This document shows positions 1 through 11,306 of a stretch of 64,000 nucleotides of DNA, one piece after another. Source of the stretch: Rhabditophanes sp. KR3021 (Eukaryota > Nematoda > Chromadorea > Rhabditida > Alloionematidae). The stretch's first letter is position 1, and every line of letters begins with the position of its first letter. The notes under the pieces were generated by a model, which saw only the letters and a program-made list of their open reading frames with translations, was not told the DNA's origin and ran no database searches. Position numbers and translations under genes: made by a program. The DNA is taken from contig CAUJLY010000005.1 in assembly GCA_963281155.1 (NCBI GenBank), forward strand, positions 496,001 to 560,000, read 5' to 3'.

Positions 1-573
1 CTGCCAGTAAGTTCTTAGATATTCATTTTTTGCTTATTACATTTTACTAGAGTTTATGAAAGCGCCCTCCAACGCCTTTTGAGATGTCCTAAGGAAGAAG
101 TTGAGGCTCCAACGGGTATCATTGCACTCCTACGGTATGTGTGTGATGTTCGTCATGATGTAATCAAGGAATTTGGTGAATGTATGTCCAATGTTGAAAA
201 GATTTTTTTGCCCAAATGCCAAAAAGGATGTACACATCCAGAAATTTTGACTAGCTCGGGCAAAGATAATTTGAATATGAGTTGTGTTTTGGTGCATTGT
301 AGTACAATTTGCTTGGATCGTCAAATTAGTGAGTGCGGAGATGATATTAGATTGGAAAATATTTATTCCCTATTGAGTGGGGCGACGATGTTATTAGGTG
401 TTGAATCTTCCTTAAGAAATAATGTCCCCACTGAGGAAATGATGTTTGCTTATAATAACATCCCCAGAAAATGCAAAAAGATGATGGATGATTCAGGTAT
501 TGTTTTGTTTTATTTTTCATATTTAAATATTTTTCCAGTGTCAACGTCAATGGGCATCGTTCCGAAAAAATAA
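1..573 (+). CDS. 3' part of a cysteine-rich, probably secreted nematode protein
   Basis: The window opens inside this gene. An exon end at 1-6 is followed by GTAAGT and an intron (7-50, ending TTACTAG), a main exon (51-496), a 42-bp intron (497-538, GTATTG to TTTTCCAG) and a short last exon ending at TAA 571-573. The main exon encodes about 150 residues with some ten regularly spaced cysteines (for example YVCDV, FGECM, LPKCQKGC, MSCVLVHC, RQISEC, PRKCKK) in a helical, amphipathic context and no membrane segment. This resembles nematode secreted Cys-rich families of the CPG4 or T20D4.11 type, but I cannot assign it to one. The 5' part and any signal peptide lie outside the window. The last intron length is a multiple of three, so retention would not break the frame. 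The gene structure is well supported by splice sites; the function is unknown. Confidence 0.6.
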
Positions 574-2251
574 GCGTCAGTTGGACATTATACTAGCAAT
601 TTAATTTATTATATCTTATCTTATTTCAAAAGTAATAAATGTAACGATAAAAGTATAGTTGATGTGATTAAATGTGTTTCAATGACAAAGATTTTGTTAA
701 ATAAATTTAGGGGAAGCCGGACATTGCATCTGCTAATTTGTTAGTTGGTAGCTCTTGAATAAACGCTAAAGCAATAAATATAAATATAGATAAAATGATG
801 CGGGGGGAAGCAAGAGCAGTGGACAAAAATGTTTGCTATAGTCTAGTATTGCATAAGATCCGAATCATTTTTGAAAATGTGTGTAAAATAAGTGTATTCT
901 TTTGACGTGGTTAAGCAAATTAAATATTTGACGTTGTATTGTAGCTTGTTTAAGGGTACCGCATCCACATGCATATCAGGCTGATCTTAAATCTAAAGAT
1001 CCAAGTACAATTCGGTATCACTAAAATATTTCCAACAAAAGATCAACTACTTAGTAACTAAAATCTAAAATTATCCCCGTCAACAAACCAAACTAGTAAA
1101 CAATTTCCTGTGGTAACATCACAATCATCACTTCAAATATAGCCTTTTATGTCAACGGAAGAACAAAAAATGAATGTCTCATCTACGATGGTTTGATCTA
1201 TCAAAAACACAATTTTTGTTTCCCAAATGTGGTGGTGTACTATTATTTAATGTTATCACTTTATTTACTTTATTTTTTCGATTTGCTCTCTAATTTGGTC
1301 GTGATTTAAGTTCAGTGTATGTATCATATGTTTAAACAATAACAACTTGTATATAAAAGGATATTAAATGTTTCTTTCATCAGTTTAAAATATTTATTTA
1401 GACTAAGCATCCACCAAAGCGTAATCGCCTTTCTTGACTTGCCATCATTCTCCACCAATAGTCCGATCACTAGGTGCGCCGTCTCCACCTTTTAACATTT
1501 TAAAACCTTCATCATTTGCGATAGTCTTGTTTTAATCTAATTGTAAGATTAAAACAGACCATCCTCTTAATATGCATAGTTGTGTGAACAAAAAGTTTAG
1601 TCCTATCCATTTTGTGCATATATATTCTCATCCCATTAAGAGAACTACACAGTCCTTCTCAGTTTAACCAAAATTGTGTTGTGATACTGGTCAATCTAGG
1701 GCTGTATAGTTCTATATGCTTAAGTATATGACTTGCATTTATAAATTAGATGTAAATTTATAGACTTTATCGCAATTTCTCTGTACGTCATTTGCAAATA
1801 AAAGGAAGGGAAACGTAGAAGAAGTTGTGGAGGAGAATATGGTGCCGTATTGACTTTTCGTGTTTTAGTTATCAATTTTTTGTCATATTATTGTTCAAAA
1901 TCTAATATTGATTCTTTAATTTTAGAAAAGTGAATATCAGTCTCCTCGACTTGTAACGCAAACGTATTTCGACCTATACTTACTTCTTTACCCAAAAACT
2001 GTTGCAAGAACACGATCTGTCGTTGCAATTAGTTTATCCTTTTGGCAGGTCTGAACCTTTTTGAAAATCACTTTAAGAATCAGACGTCACTTCGCGAAGA
2101 GGTGCTTCCTAGTTCTCTCTTCTTCTTTCAACACAACTTGCAAGCTTGAGCCACCGCCACGCTCCTTGTGCCCAACCAACAAATCAAAGAATCAACCCTT
2201 TGCTGCTCCTCCTTGGAAAAAACCTAACCCCTGAAGGAATTATTAGAAAGA
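574..2251. other. intergenic region upstream of odc-1
   Basis: About 1.7 kb without a convincing reading frame on either strand. It is AT-rich except for the last 250 bp (about 2000-2250), which is more balanced, pyrimidine-rich and likely to hold the odc-1 promoter and 5' untranslated region. I see no TATA box or repeat that I can defend. Confidence 0.5.
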
Positions 2252-3583
2252 ATGCTTGATTTAGCCGCTAACAACGTTATCTTTGAAGTCCTTGCCGACA
2301 AAAAGATTGCCGTCATCAGTCATTGTGATGAAGGGCAAGCTCAGGGTCCTGCCGTCTATGGCAATGAGGCTGAAAATTTGATTGTGTCTGAAAAGATTGC
2401 TCTCGCCAAAAATGTCAATGAAGATGACGAGCCTTTTATTGTATTCAATTTGGATACAGTTGTCAAGAAGTACTTTGAATTCAAGGCGCTTTTGCCAAGA
2501 GTTCATCCATTTTATGCTGTCAAATGCAATAATGATCCTGTGCTGATGAAAGTTTTGTCTCTACTCGGCACTGGTTTCGACTGTGCTAGTAAGGCCGAAA
2601 TCGATGAAGTTGTCTTGCCTCAGTTGGCTAATCCAGACGACATCATCTACGCCAATCCATGCAAAACGAAGAGTTTCATTACTCATGCCTTCAAAAGAGG
2701 CGTCAACCGCATGACTTTTGACCATGAAGAAGAACTAATCAAAATTGCTGGGGTTCATGACAACCCCGAGATGATTTTGAGAATTGCTGTCAGTGACAAG
2801 ACCGCTCAATGCCCACTCAACTTGAAGTTTGGGTGTGATCCTGAAACTCAAGCCCCTCAACTAATTGAAAAGGCATGGAAGATGGGTCTGAGGCTAGTTG
2901 GAATTTCTTTCCATGTCGGCAGTGGTTGCAATGACCCAACTGCTTATAAAATAGCAATTGCATTTGCCAAAGATCTGTTTGAGTATGGAAATGCTATTGG
3001 ACACCAAATGAAAATCCTTGATCTAGGCGGAGGCTTTCCAGGAGATTTTAGATCAAAAACTTCATTTGCTACCATTGCAGCTGTCATCCAACCAGCTTTA
3101 GATTTGTACTTTCCGGAGGAAATGGGAGTAAGAATTATTGCTGAGCCAGGTCGTTATTTCGCCGCTGCCCCAGCAACTGTTACCGCAAATGTAATCGCAG
3201 TGAATAAAGTGGCCGCTTCTAGAATTACTCAACACGAAGAAGATTCCACCGTAGATGGGTATATGTACTTTCTGAATGATGGGCTGTATGGGTCTTTTAA
3301 TTCCATACTCTTCGACCACCAGTCCAGCTTCGGAGTTCCTCTTTTCAAAGAGTCCGATGAAATCAAACATCCCACCACTATTTGGGGACCAACTTGTGAT
3401 TCTCTCGATCAAATTGAAAAGGTCACCTATATGCCTAAACTCGATGAAGGTGACTGGATCCACTATGCCAATATGGGAGCCTATACTTCCGCAGCTGCTT
3501 CTACCTTCAATGGCTTCCAAAAACCATTGACATATTACATCATTAGCAGCGGAACATGGAAAATGTTGAATCGTCATTATTGA
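2252..3583 (+). CDS. odc-1: ornithine decarboxylase
   Basis: This 443-residue protein is a fold-type III, PLP-dependent ornithine decarboxylase, which makes putrescine in the first committed step of polyamine synthesis in the cytosol as a homodimer. Visible signatures: the PLP lysine in FYAVKCN (K91), FDCASKAEID, HVGSGC, the glycine-rich phosphate loop LDLGGGFPG, AEPGRYFAA, the substrate cysteine in WGPTCDSLD (C382), and GDWIHYANMGAYT near the C-terminus. Length matches the family; the C-terminus stops soon after the conserved core and lacks the long PEST tail of mammalian ODC, so antizyme-driven turnover cannot be predicted. The coding region has no intron, although neighbouring genes have short ones. 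The start is the first ATG after a pyrimidine-rich leader. The frame is intact with all key residues, so it should be functional. Confidence 0.97.
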   Translation: MLDLAANNVIFEVLADKKIAVISHCDEGQAQGPAVYGNEAENLIVSEKIALAKNVNEDDEPFIVFNLDTVVKKYFEFKALLPRVHPFYAVKCNNDPVLMKVLSLLGTGFDCASKAEIDEVVLPQLANPDDIIYANPCKTKSFITHAFKRGVNRMTFDHEEELIKIAGVHDNPEMILRIAVSDKTAQCPLNLKFGCDPETQAPQLIEKAWKMGLRLVGISFHVGSGCNDPTAYKIAIAFAKDLFEYGNAIGHQMKILDLGGGFPGDFRSKTSFATIAAVIQPALDLYFPEEMGVRIIAEPGRYFAAAPATVTANVIAVNKVAASRITQHEEDSTVDGYMYFLNDGLYGSFNSILFDHQSSFGVPLFKESDEIKHPTTIWGPTCDSLDQIEKVTYMPKLDEGDWIHYANMGAYTSAAASTFNGFQKPLTYYIISSGTWKMLNRHY

Positions 3584-3658
3584 ATGAGAGATTGAGAAGT
3601 TGTTGCTTTATATATTTTGTTTGCCATTTATTGATATGAATACTCAATTATGTTCTAA

Positions 3659-3664
3659 AATAAA
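3659..3664 (+). terminator. probable polyadenylation signal of odc-1
   Basis: AATAAA lies 76 bp after the odc-1 stop codon, in an AT-rich 3' flank. The position is normal for a nematode 3' UTR. AT-rich DNA contains such hexamers by chance, so this is a reasonable guess only. The following stretch to 4116 shows no gene. Confidence 0.5.
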
Positions 3665-4116
3665 ATTATAGAATTTGTATCATTAAAGTTTAACCATGCC
3701 TTTGCCGTAAACATTGTCAAGTTGCTAATCATACAACTTTTTAATCAAACTTTACTGAACTATTTAATTTATTTAATTATTTAATATTTCAAATGAGAGA
3801 ATGTTTACAAAGCAAAGTATATTAACCATTTTTGGCATTAATTACATCTCTAGACTTTCCATTGCACAAAGACAAAAGAAAGTATGTGAAATATTTATTA
3901 ATTAACAGAACACATCCTAATTTAGTAATAGCAAAATGTTTAAGTTATCATCCTTTTCGAATTTTTTTATTACATCTACCAATACTCTCTTAATTCTTTT
4001 TATTAATGAAGTGAAAATACTCATTAATGTTCTGGTGTTTCTATAATTGTACATTGCAAATTTGTGCATTCGATTAAGGCTTTATTAGAATAGACAATTT
4101 AAAATGTATCTGATTT

Positions 4117-4804
4117 TTATAAAGTCGAAGTTACTTTGATACTTCCGAAGTTAATACCTATTCGATTTAATCTGCTTTTCATTATTTTCCTGCATTTGGT
4201 CAATGAAAACAAAAATATATAAACATTAGTCCAGGGAACTATAGATGCACACAAAAAAACATAAGTTCCAGCATTGTCTGAATTTATCTCCAAGAGAATC
4301 AAAACTACTAAATATACACAAGGAACTCCTGAACAAACTAAAGGTGAAATTGCTTGAGCTAGAAAAATAAATTTAAATTCATTATTCATTTTTTTTACTT
4401 CGTTTGTTAAACTTGGTGCTGTTTGAGCTTGATATGTTGAGTATTTTTTGTATGTGATGAAAATTAATGCTCCATTCATAATTATATACAAAAGGGTAAT
4501 TAGAAAAAATATAGTGTTGTACCAATTTTTCTTTAAATTAATAATTAAAAAACAAAAATGCTTAACTTACATACATAAATCCAATAACTTTTACTGATGA
4601 ATGGAACTGATTATCGTTATAATCAAAAGAAAGATACGGATCAAGTCCCATAAATAAATATAGCGAGATTAAACAAGGACCCAATCTCGTCAAAATAATA
4701 GATATAAAAAAATGAATTGCGTTGATTTTAACAATGCCTGTTATCATCAAATAACGTGCAATTATAGTGGTAGTGACAAAATTCAAATTCATAAGCAGAA
4801 ACAT
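4117..4804 (-). pseudogene. partial seven-transmembrane chemoreceptor (nematode Str/Srd/Srh-like)
   Basis: Two exons, 4804-4571 and 4530-4117, are separated by a clean 40-bp intron (GTAAGTTAAG to TTTAAAG, phase 0). Together they encode about five membrane helices: the LNFVTTTIIARYL region, HFFISIILTRLGPCLISLYL, the helix across the splice junction (IFFLITLLYIIMNG), the FKFIFLAQAISPLV helix with a proline-rich end typical of helix 6, and YVFLCASIVPWTNVYIFLF as helix 7, followed by a short basic tail. This pattern is typical of the large nematode chemoreceptor superfamily. The two N-terminal helices are not found upstream; the region 4805-4895 is not coding and element A begins at 4896. I therefore call it a 5'-truncated remnant. 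A missed upstream exon is the alternative. Confidence 0.6.
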
Positions 4805-4895
4805 TATGTATAAAGAAACTAATAAACGATATATAAGAAAAGATAAATCCCCGAATGTATCATAAACTAAATGATAAAGTAAATACGAGGACTAC

Positions 4896-6195
4896 CACTA
4901 TTATGCCTGTAGTATATATGAATAATTTCTTTACGTGTAAATTTTTTTTTTATAAAAATATTGATATCTTTTTTTTCCCTTGTTCAAAAAGTATGATTTT
5001 ATATTCATTTTGATTGTCTTTTAAAGCTCTATAAGATAATACTAAAATTTACAAAATAACTTTATTCCAAAAAAAGTTACAAGTCTAATTAGGACCCACT
5101 CTAAAAAATAACGTGTTAAAAAAAATATTTGAGGTTCGATTTGGCTAAAAATGGAGATCTAGATATAACTTTTTAAGACGGTTCTAATGAGTATAAAATA
5201 AAAAAAATCGTATGTGAATTTCGAAAGTTATGATTGTTTTAGTAAATTTTTTGTTCTTTTTTTGTATTTTCATGGTTCCTTTGTAGTATTATCCAAGTAG
5301 TATAATCTTTAAACTACCAAATTAATGTTTTTAAGTTTAATTAATTCGTTTAATCGTATATATTGATATTGTAATAAATTTATTTCGTTATTTATTATTT
5401 AAATTTATACATTTTATTATATTTTCAGACTATCAAAATGGTCTTTGTTAATGAACTTGAAAAGTTGAAAAAGGAGATGGTGTCTATGGAGAGATCTAAT
5501 TCAATGTACAAATTGAAATATGAAGCAAGCGTTAAAGACTTAAAAGAAACTAATGAAAGACTAAAGCAAAATTAAATTGAAAACGAATCACTTAAAAAAG
5601 AAAATTTAGAATTACGTCAGAAAATTGAAGAATATGAAAATCAAGAGAAGCAACAGGTTAGTTTAAACACAAATAAAAATATTTAGATTGTAAGAAAGTC
5701 TAGGACTTGATAGTCAAATAGCTGAATGAAAAAACTTTGTTATTATTATTCATTTGTTTATTACATTATTAATTGCTTATAAAATGACAGAAAAATGATA
5801 AAAATGTCTAAAAAATAAATATTCTTTGATCAAATCTTAAAAAAATCATAACTTTCGAAATTTGCATACGATTTTTTTTATTTTATACTCATTAAAACCG
5901 CCTTAAAAAGTTATATCTAGACCTCCATTTTCAGCCAAATCAAACCTCACATTTTTTCTTTTATGAAGACATGAATGTTACCCTTCGTACCAACAAACAA
6001 AAAATTTATAAACAAAATAAATTTTTTATATTTGTTGGCACCCTTTTATAAAGCTTGAATAGGCGAACAAAATGAGTATAAAATGTTTCTTTCATCTTTA
6101 CAGCTTCTAAAAATATAAGCATTTCAAAAACTCCCTTTTACAATTAAACAAAAACGTAAAAAAAATTATTCATATATACTACAGGCATAATAGTG
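4896..6195. mobile_element. element A: short CMC-like derivative with ~400-bp TIRs
   Basis: The ends are CACTATTATGCCTGT (4896 onward) and its reverse complement (to 6195), flanked by the direct repeat CTAC (4892-4895 and 6196-6199), a 4-bp target-site duplication. Inverted homology is recognisable from the ends inward to about 5270 and 5810, with the left repeat somewhat shorter by deletions. The only coding sequence inside is a coiled-coil exon at 5438-5656 that matches exon 1 of element F; the catalytic exons are missing. The repeats are also closely related to those of element F, so A is probably an internally deleted, non-autonomous member of the F family. Confidence 0.85.
5438..5656 (+). 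pseudogene. coiled-coil first exon of the element A/F transposase
   Basis: The exon starts at ATG 5438 shortly after TATTTTCAG and ends with CAACAG before GTTAGTTTAAAC, a splice donor. It encodes a charged heptad-like coiled coil with MERSNSMYKLKYEAS, matching LERSNSMFKIREDQ in exon 1 of element F (39060-39272). Codon 46 is TAA (5573-5575); beyond it the frame stays open and still matches F. No transposase domain follows. As it stands it could make a 45-residue peptide at most. Confidence 0.7.
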
Positions 6196-6211
6196 CTACC
6201 TACTTTGCCAA

Positions 6212-6895
6212 AAAATTCGTAACAATTCGCAACAATTCCTAACAATCATTTTTCTGAGGCCACGCGTCATTTTTTTTTATAAATCTCTGTTATTTATGTT
6301 CTCCTGCACTCAAACTACATATAGCCTTATTTAAGAGTCTGGGTATAGATATAAAGACCCACAAATGCGAGAATATTGAAAATGCAAAAAAATTAAAAAT
6401 GTGTAACAATTCGTAACAATATTTTTTCTGAGGCCATTCATCATCCTTTTTTCATTAGTCTTTGTTATTTATGTTCTCCTATATTCAAACTACCTGCGAC
6501 CTTATTTACAGCATGGTACATTAAAATAACGGCCTCCAAATCTAAGAATATTAAATATACAAAAAAAATACAAAATTCGTAACAATCATTTTTCAAGGCC
6601 ATACCTCATCTTGTTTTTATAAATCACTGTTATTTTTGTTCTTCTACATTTAAACTACTTATAGCCTTATTTACAACATGGTGAATTGAGACAACCGTTC
6701 CTGAATGCGAGCAAAGTAAATATGCAAAAAAATAAAAATTTACAATAAGTATTTCTCGAGGTCCTACCTCATCCGTTTTATTATTATATGTTATTCATGT
6801 TCTCATGTCCTTGTACTACTCAAAGCCTTATTTAAAACAAAAGATATTGAAACAAATGTTTTTAAATGCATGCATGTTGAAGATATAAAAAAATG
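6212..6895. repeat. tandem array of about four ~170-bp units
   Basis: A unit beginning with a form of TTCGTAACAATCATTTTTCTGAGGCC recurs at about 6227, 6402, 6572 and 6733. Each copy also has GTTATTTATGTTCTCCT, CAAACTAC and AGCCTTATTTA at matching distances. The copies have diverged by substitutions and small indels. The array starts directly beside the right end of element A. No coding potential is seen. Confidence 0.75.
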
Positions 6896-6900
6896 ACTTT

Positions 6901-7444
6901 TTGTTAGATTGGGGGGCCGTATTGCCTCCGCCATTATTACTGAATACCTTATCAGTACCTTCAGTCATTTTTAATTAATATAGTCAACAAATTAACGTAA
7001 TACTTTATTTCATGTTCCTCTTAAAGAAAAAACTGCTCCCCGTCATCCATCTGCACACTTATATATCCGTAAAAATGATGATGTCCATTATTGATGATGT
7101 CATCAGTACCTGTTGACATCCATCAATACCGTGCACCAAACTACATTAAATCAATTATGTAACACTTTTTAAAACAAATAATAATATAAATTATTTGTTT
7201 ATTTTTAATTACATTAAAAGCCCAATCTACTTTTTGTTTAGTTTAATTAAATTTTAATATATATGAATTTAATAAAATATGTACTCATACATCTTTTTAG
7301 ATATATTTCACATAAACCGAACATTTATTAAATGTTATACAAAATAATGATGATATTATTTTAATGAAGACAATCAAGTCGCATTATTTTATTTAAATTA
7401 GTTGGCTAAAATATTTATTCCTGTTTTTCATCAATTTAATAAAT
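6901..7444. other. AT-rich spacer, nothing recognised
   Basis: About 540 bp between the tandem array and the next exon. I see no reading frame, repeat or conserved motif that I can support. Confidence 0.4.
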
Positions 7445-7791
7445 ATGGATAACTCATCTAAACCAATGGAACTATCAAAAGAACAAGCACTTATTATTAG
7501 AAAATGTGCCTCACAGAATACAAATCCTAATTATTCACGATTGTATAAAGAATACATCACAAGTTCTTCAGTAAATGTTTCCTTGAGTACTTTTAGTAAG
7601 TATGTTAAGAAGCTAAAAGTACGTTTATTTTAAGATAGTATAATCAAAATTAAACATGTTTTAGCTTGAATTTAGTAAAGAAGTAACCATTGTTAATGAA
7701 GAATCAACAACTCACTTACTATCAACTCTTTCATCAATTTCACTTATTGAATCAAAGAGTGAAATGAAATCAAATATATTGAATGTTACAA
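7445..7791 (+). CDS. two 5' exons of a gene interrupted by element B (HTH-like protein)
   Basis: The first exon (7445-7618) starts with ATG in an AT-rich leader and encodes 58 residues that look like a small helix-turn-helix region (ELSKEQALIIRKCASQ, then SLSTFSKYVKKLK). A 46-bp intron (7619-7664, GTACGTTT to TTTTAG) leads to a second exon open to 7791 with LEFSKEVTIVNEESTT. Element B starts at the next base, and its 4-bp duplication is ACAA (7788-7791). On the far side of B an RNase H reading frame begins (11307). The two parts may be one gene split by the insertion, but as they stand they are out of frame by one base. The family is not recognised. Confidence 0.5.
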
Positions 7792-10700
7792 CACGGCAGT
7801 ACATTTTAGTGTAAAATAGTTCGTTGAATTTTATGGCAGATATTATAACATATTCTTGATCGGCTATAAAAAGTAAGTCGAATGAGTATGATTTGAACAA
7901 AAATGACATTTGAGGATTTGCATAGAGGTATCTTTCAAATAAGGGTCATTTTTCGACATAAAAGGATGTTTTAAATGCCTTTTTAAAGATTATTTCATTG
8001 AACAATTTAAATTTGAAGGATACCTTTTCATTACAGTTTTTATAGCTCTATAAGATGCTATTATTGTTTTAGAAAAACACATGGTAAAAAAGATGGTAAA
8101 ATTTGATTTATTACTCTCTTTCCTTAACATGCTCATAGCAGACTTAAAAAATTAGGTGTGGTATTTTCACAATACACATCTTGTTCGCCTGCTCAAACTA
8201 CATAGGAAACCATTTTTGTTTGTTTTTGGAATGTGGTTATTTCGAAAGATACATAGTGTTTAAAAATTTTTTTTTAAGTTAAACATGTTATGAAAAAAGT
8301 GGCTAAAGTATATAAATAATGATAAAATTACGACTAGTATTGGGTGTCATAAAAGGAGGATCGTTGGTTTTGGAAATGAATAAGATATTTTAGCGATTCG
8401 CTGTCACTCAAACCCGAAACTCTGATCATATTCCTATTTATTAAAGCATGCAAGCTTTCAATAGGTTGTTCACTAAAATAATTGAGAGATTTATACTTTT
8501 TGATCTGTTCTGGCATGTGTGTTGCTAACAGATGGGCTTTTGGTTGAACAGTTAAACCCAATGTTTTGCTTGAAATTGTTTTTTTGAAACGGTCGATAGC
8601 CTTGATTACACATTCAATTTCCACTGGATTTAATTGCCGTGCAACTGAATAACTTTTGACCTCTTTTAAAGCTTCAAAGATTTTTTTATAACCATCCAAA
8701 ACCTCTTTATCAGCAAGATTCATTTCATCAAAATTTGCAAACAAGAGTTCGACCTTATTCAATATCTTAGAAACATTATTTCCTGAAAACGTTTGCCAGT
8801 GTTTGGACGCTTTTGCCTTAGTGCTTTTAACGTTGATATCAAATGTTTTTAGCCACTCTGAAGTAATAATTTCAGTAACTTCTTCTCCTTCATCATTGTC
8901 ATCTTCTTCTTCATCATCAGAACAATCACTATGTTGGTCGTCTTCATTTTCTTCATCGTCATTTTCTTCGTCTTCATCTTCAATTATGACATCTAGTTCT
9001 TCCTCGCTAGCATTATTTTGTTCCATCATCTCATCATCAGAAGCATTGCTCACATCCATTAATTCATCTCCTTCGGTATCTTTGAAAGACACATCACTTT
9101 GATCAGTTTTTGGATTATCAAGTTCGTACAAATATTTTCTAATACTTGTATGACTACTTTCAAAGATTCCCATTAATATATGAAGGAATGGACAATGGAT
9201 ACAATCAGGATCAATGTTATTGAGAATTGGTTTTCTGTCAAGTGAGAAATGATTTGTGGGATAACTTGTAGCAGCTTGTTTACGATTCATACATACCCTA
9301 AATTGAGCCCATGTCTTTCCTCTTTTTCCAACTCTTGTTTTAGAAATGCATTTTATACAAGGATAAGCGGCAGAAGCTCCCCTATGACCAATGACAGCAC
9401 TTAAAAACTTTTAATCTCCTGTGAGATGTTTTTCTGGTAACACTTTTCCATGTTAGTATATGTATCGTTATGTCTGAATAAGGAAATCAGTGTGAGATTG
9501 TTTAGTGAATTACTGAGAGCATGATCCTTGAGTTTAATTACAATGCCCAGCTTTATTGTTGTCGCTCCTTTGTCACCTAACAAACATATCTTTATTTTAT
9601 CATCGGTCAAGTCCAAAACATCCTTTTTAAACAAATTGGTTATTCTCTGAGAAATCAATTCTTCAATATTTGTTACTTCAGCGTGATCAAATTGATCCTT
9701 CTCTCCCTTTTTATTAACAAAGTCTACTTTTGAAGTTTCTACAGTGCCGCATTCCATTTGTTTCTTAAATTCATTAACAATTCTCACATCAGGTAATATG
9801 TCGAATCCTAAGTCTTTGAAAAGTGCCCGGATTAAACGGTACATGTTGAATGTAAGACTTGATCTAAACCAAAAAGAAGCAGCTTGATTAATTGTTAATT
9901 TGTATGCATCATAAGCTGCAAGCCTGTTGCATAAATCATTTGCTAATTTATTATTCTCTTCATTTGTTCTGTTATCAGCATTAAGCTTTTCAATTAAACT
10001 CAATACGAGCTTTTGTCTTTCAAATTGAGAATTTTTGCAAAGGTCTTCATAGTTAAGGAGCTTTCGTTCTTTACATGAAGGTTTTTTAACAATTCTTAAT
10101 TGCTCCTTTAATGCGGTGTTTTGCCTTTGAAGGTTGTAAATCTGAGTACCCTTTGCTTTTTTCTCACTGAGATCAGTCTAAAAATGATTATATTATGAGG
10201 ACAAAACTCTATAAACTCACAATATGGATAGATTTCAATTGATCCAACTCAGCTGTTATTTTAGAATTATCAGTTTTTAATGCAGCTACCCTTTCCTCCA
10301 AAGCTTTAATTGTCAATTCATTTTGGGAACAAATCATCTCTAATTCGGCGTTTCGTTTCTTTAAAGCATCTTCTTTTTCTTTCATTAAATTAGCAGCATA
10401 TATAACTTGCTAAATAAAAATATAACAAACAAATTAAACAATTAAAGCTTACCTCATCATTATTTAATGGGTTAAATAAAGCTGCAATTGCAATGTTATC
10501 TCTATTAGCTTGCTTTATGGCTTCTGTATTTGCTTTGTATGGTGGTCTACCTCTTTTAGGTTGTGGCTCAAAATCTCTATTAAGTTGTCATCCATAATAA
10601 CGTTATCCGTATGTTTAGTAATAACAAATAAAGGTTATTTTTGTCAACTTTGTTTTAAAAATGCAATTGTTTACATGTGGTAAGATATGTCTTTGGCAAA

Positions 10701-11306
10701 TCTTTGCAAAACAATTTTTTGAAGCGTAGAAGTATTATAGGGCTTTATGGAAATGATTTGAGACAAGAATGATAGTTCAATATGGATTTAACTTCCAATT
10801 AGTATGTATTTAAAGATGATTTTCTAAAAATTCTTAAACACTATGTATCTTTCAAAATAACCACATGCCAAAAACAAAACAAAAATGGTTTCCTATGTAG
10901 TTTGAGCAGGCGAACAAGATGTGTATTGTGAAAATGCCACACCTAATTTTTGAAGTCTGCTATGAGCATATCAGGGGAAGAGAGTAAGAAATCAAATTTT
11001 ACCATCTTTTTTACCGTGTGTTTTTCTAAAACAATGATAGCATCTTATAGAGCTATAAAAACTGTAATGAAAAGATATCCTTCAAATTTAAATTGTTCAA
11101 TGAAATAATCTTTAAAAAGGCATTTAAAACATCCTTTTATGTCGAAAAATGACCCTTGTTTGAAAGGCACCTCTATGAAAATCCTCAAATGTCATCTTTG
11201 CTCAAATCATACTCATTCGACTTACTTTTTATAGCTGATCAAGAATATATCATAATATCTGCCATAAAATTCAACGAACTATTTTACACTAAAATGTACT
11301 ACCGTG
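7792..11306. mobile_element. element B: CMC-like DNA transposon with ~480-bp TIRs
   Basis: The left end CACGGCAGTACATTTTAGTG (7792) and the right end (to 11306) are inverted copies. The inverted repeats run from 7792 to about 8275 and from about 10838 to 11306, and are clearly similar throughout, with scattered differences. Flanking 4-mers are ACAA (7788-7791) and ACGA (11307-11310), a target-site duplication with one mismatch. Inside, on the minus strand, lies a four-part transposase gene. Terminal CAC, long repeats and a 4-bp duplication agree with the other elements in this window and with Chapaev-type CMC transposons. Confidence 0.85.
8334..10595 (-). pseudogene. transposase of element B (damaged)
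   Basis: Exons can be read as 10595-10453, 10409-10221 and 10177 onward, with introns GTAAGC...TTTAG (43 bp) and GTGAGT...TTTTTAG (43 bp). Exon 1 has an AT-hook-like KRGRPPYK, exon 2 is a coiled coil (ALEERVAALKTDNSKITAEL), and exon 3 holds the catalytic region: first aspartate in ICLLGDKGATT, second in LTGD, C(2)C in AAYPCIKC, an acidic linker (about 8880-8990), H(4)H in HLLATH and the glutamate in FSEQPIESLH. Damage: a frame change in exon 1, and near 9400 a frame change plus a TAA directly after LTGD. Family assignment to CMC rests on the D-D-E, C(2)C and H(4)H layout, together with the element ends. The protein is not functional as read here. Confidence 0.8.

Noticed and set aside
3098..3577. 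159-codon minus-strand frame opposite odc-1
   Set aside because: It is a shadow of the conserved ODC coding sequence; no features of its own.
6212..6895. The regular repeats considered as a CRISPR-like array
   Set aside because: Units are ~170 bp, diverged along their whole length and contiguous; there is no short constant repeat with unique spacers, and the genome is eukaryotic.
8803..9102. Ser-rich plus-strand frame of 99 codons
   Set aside because: It is the complement of the acidic linker in the element B transposase; GAA/GAT runs read as TTC/TCA (Ser-rich) on the other strand.
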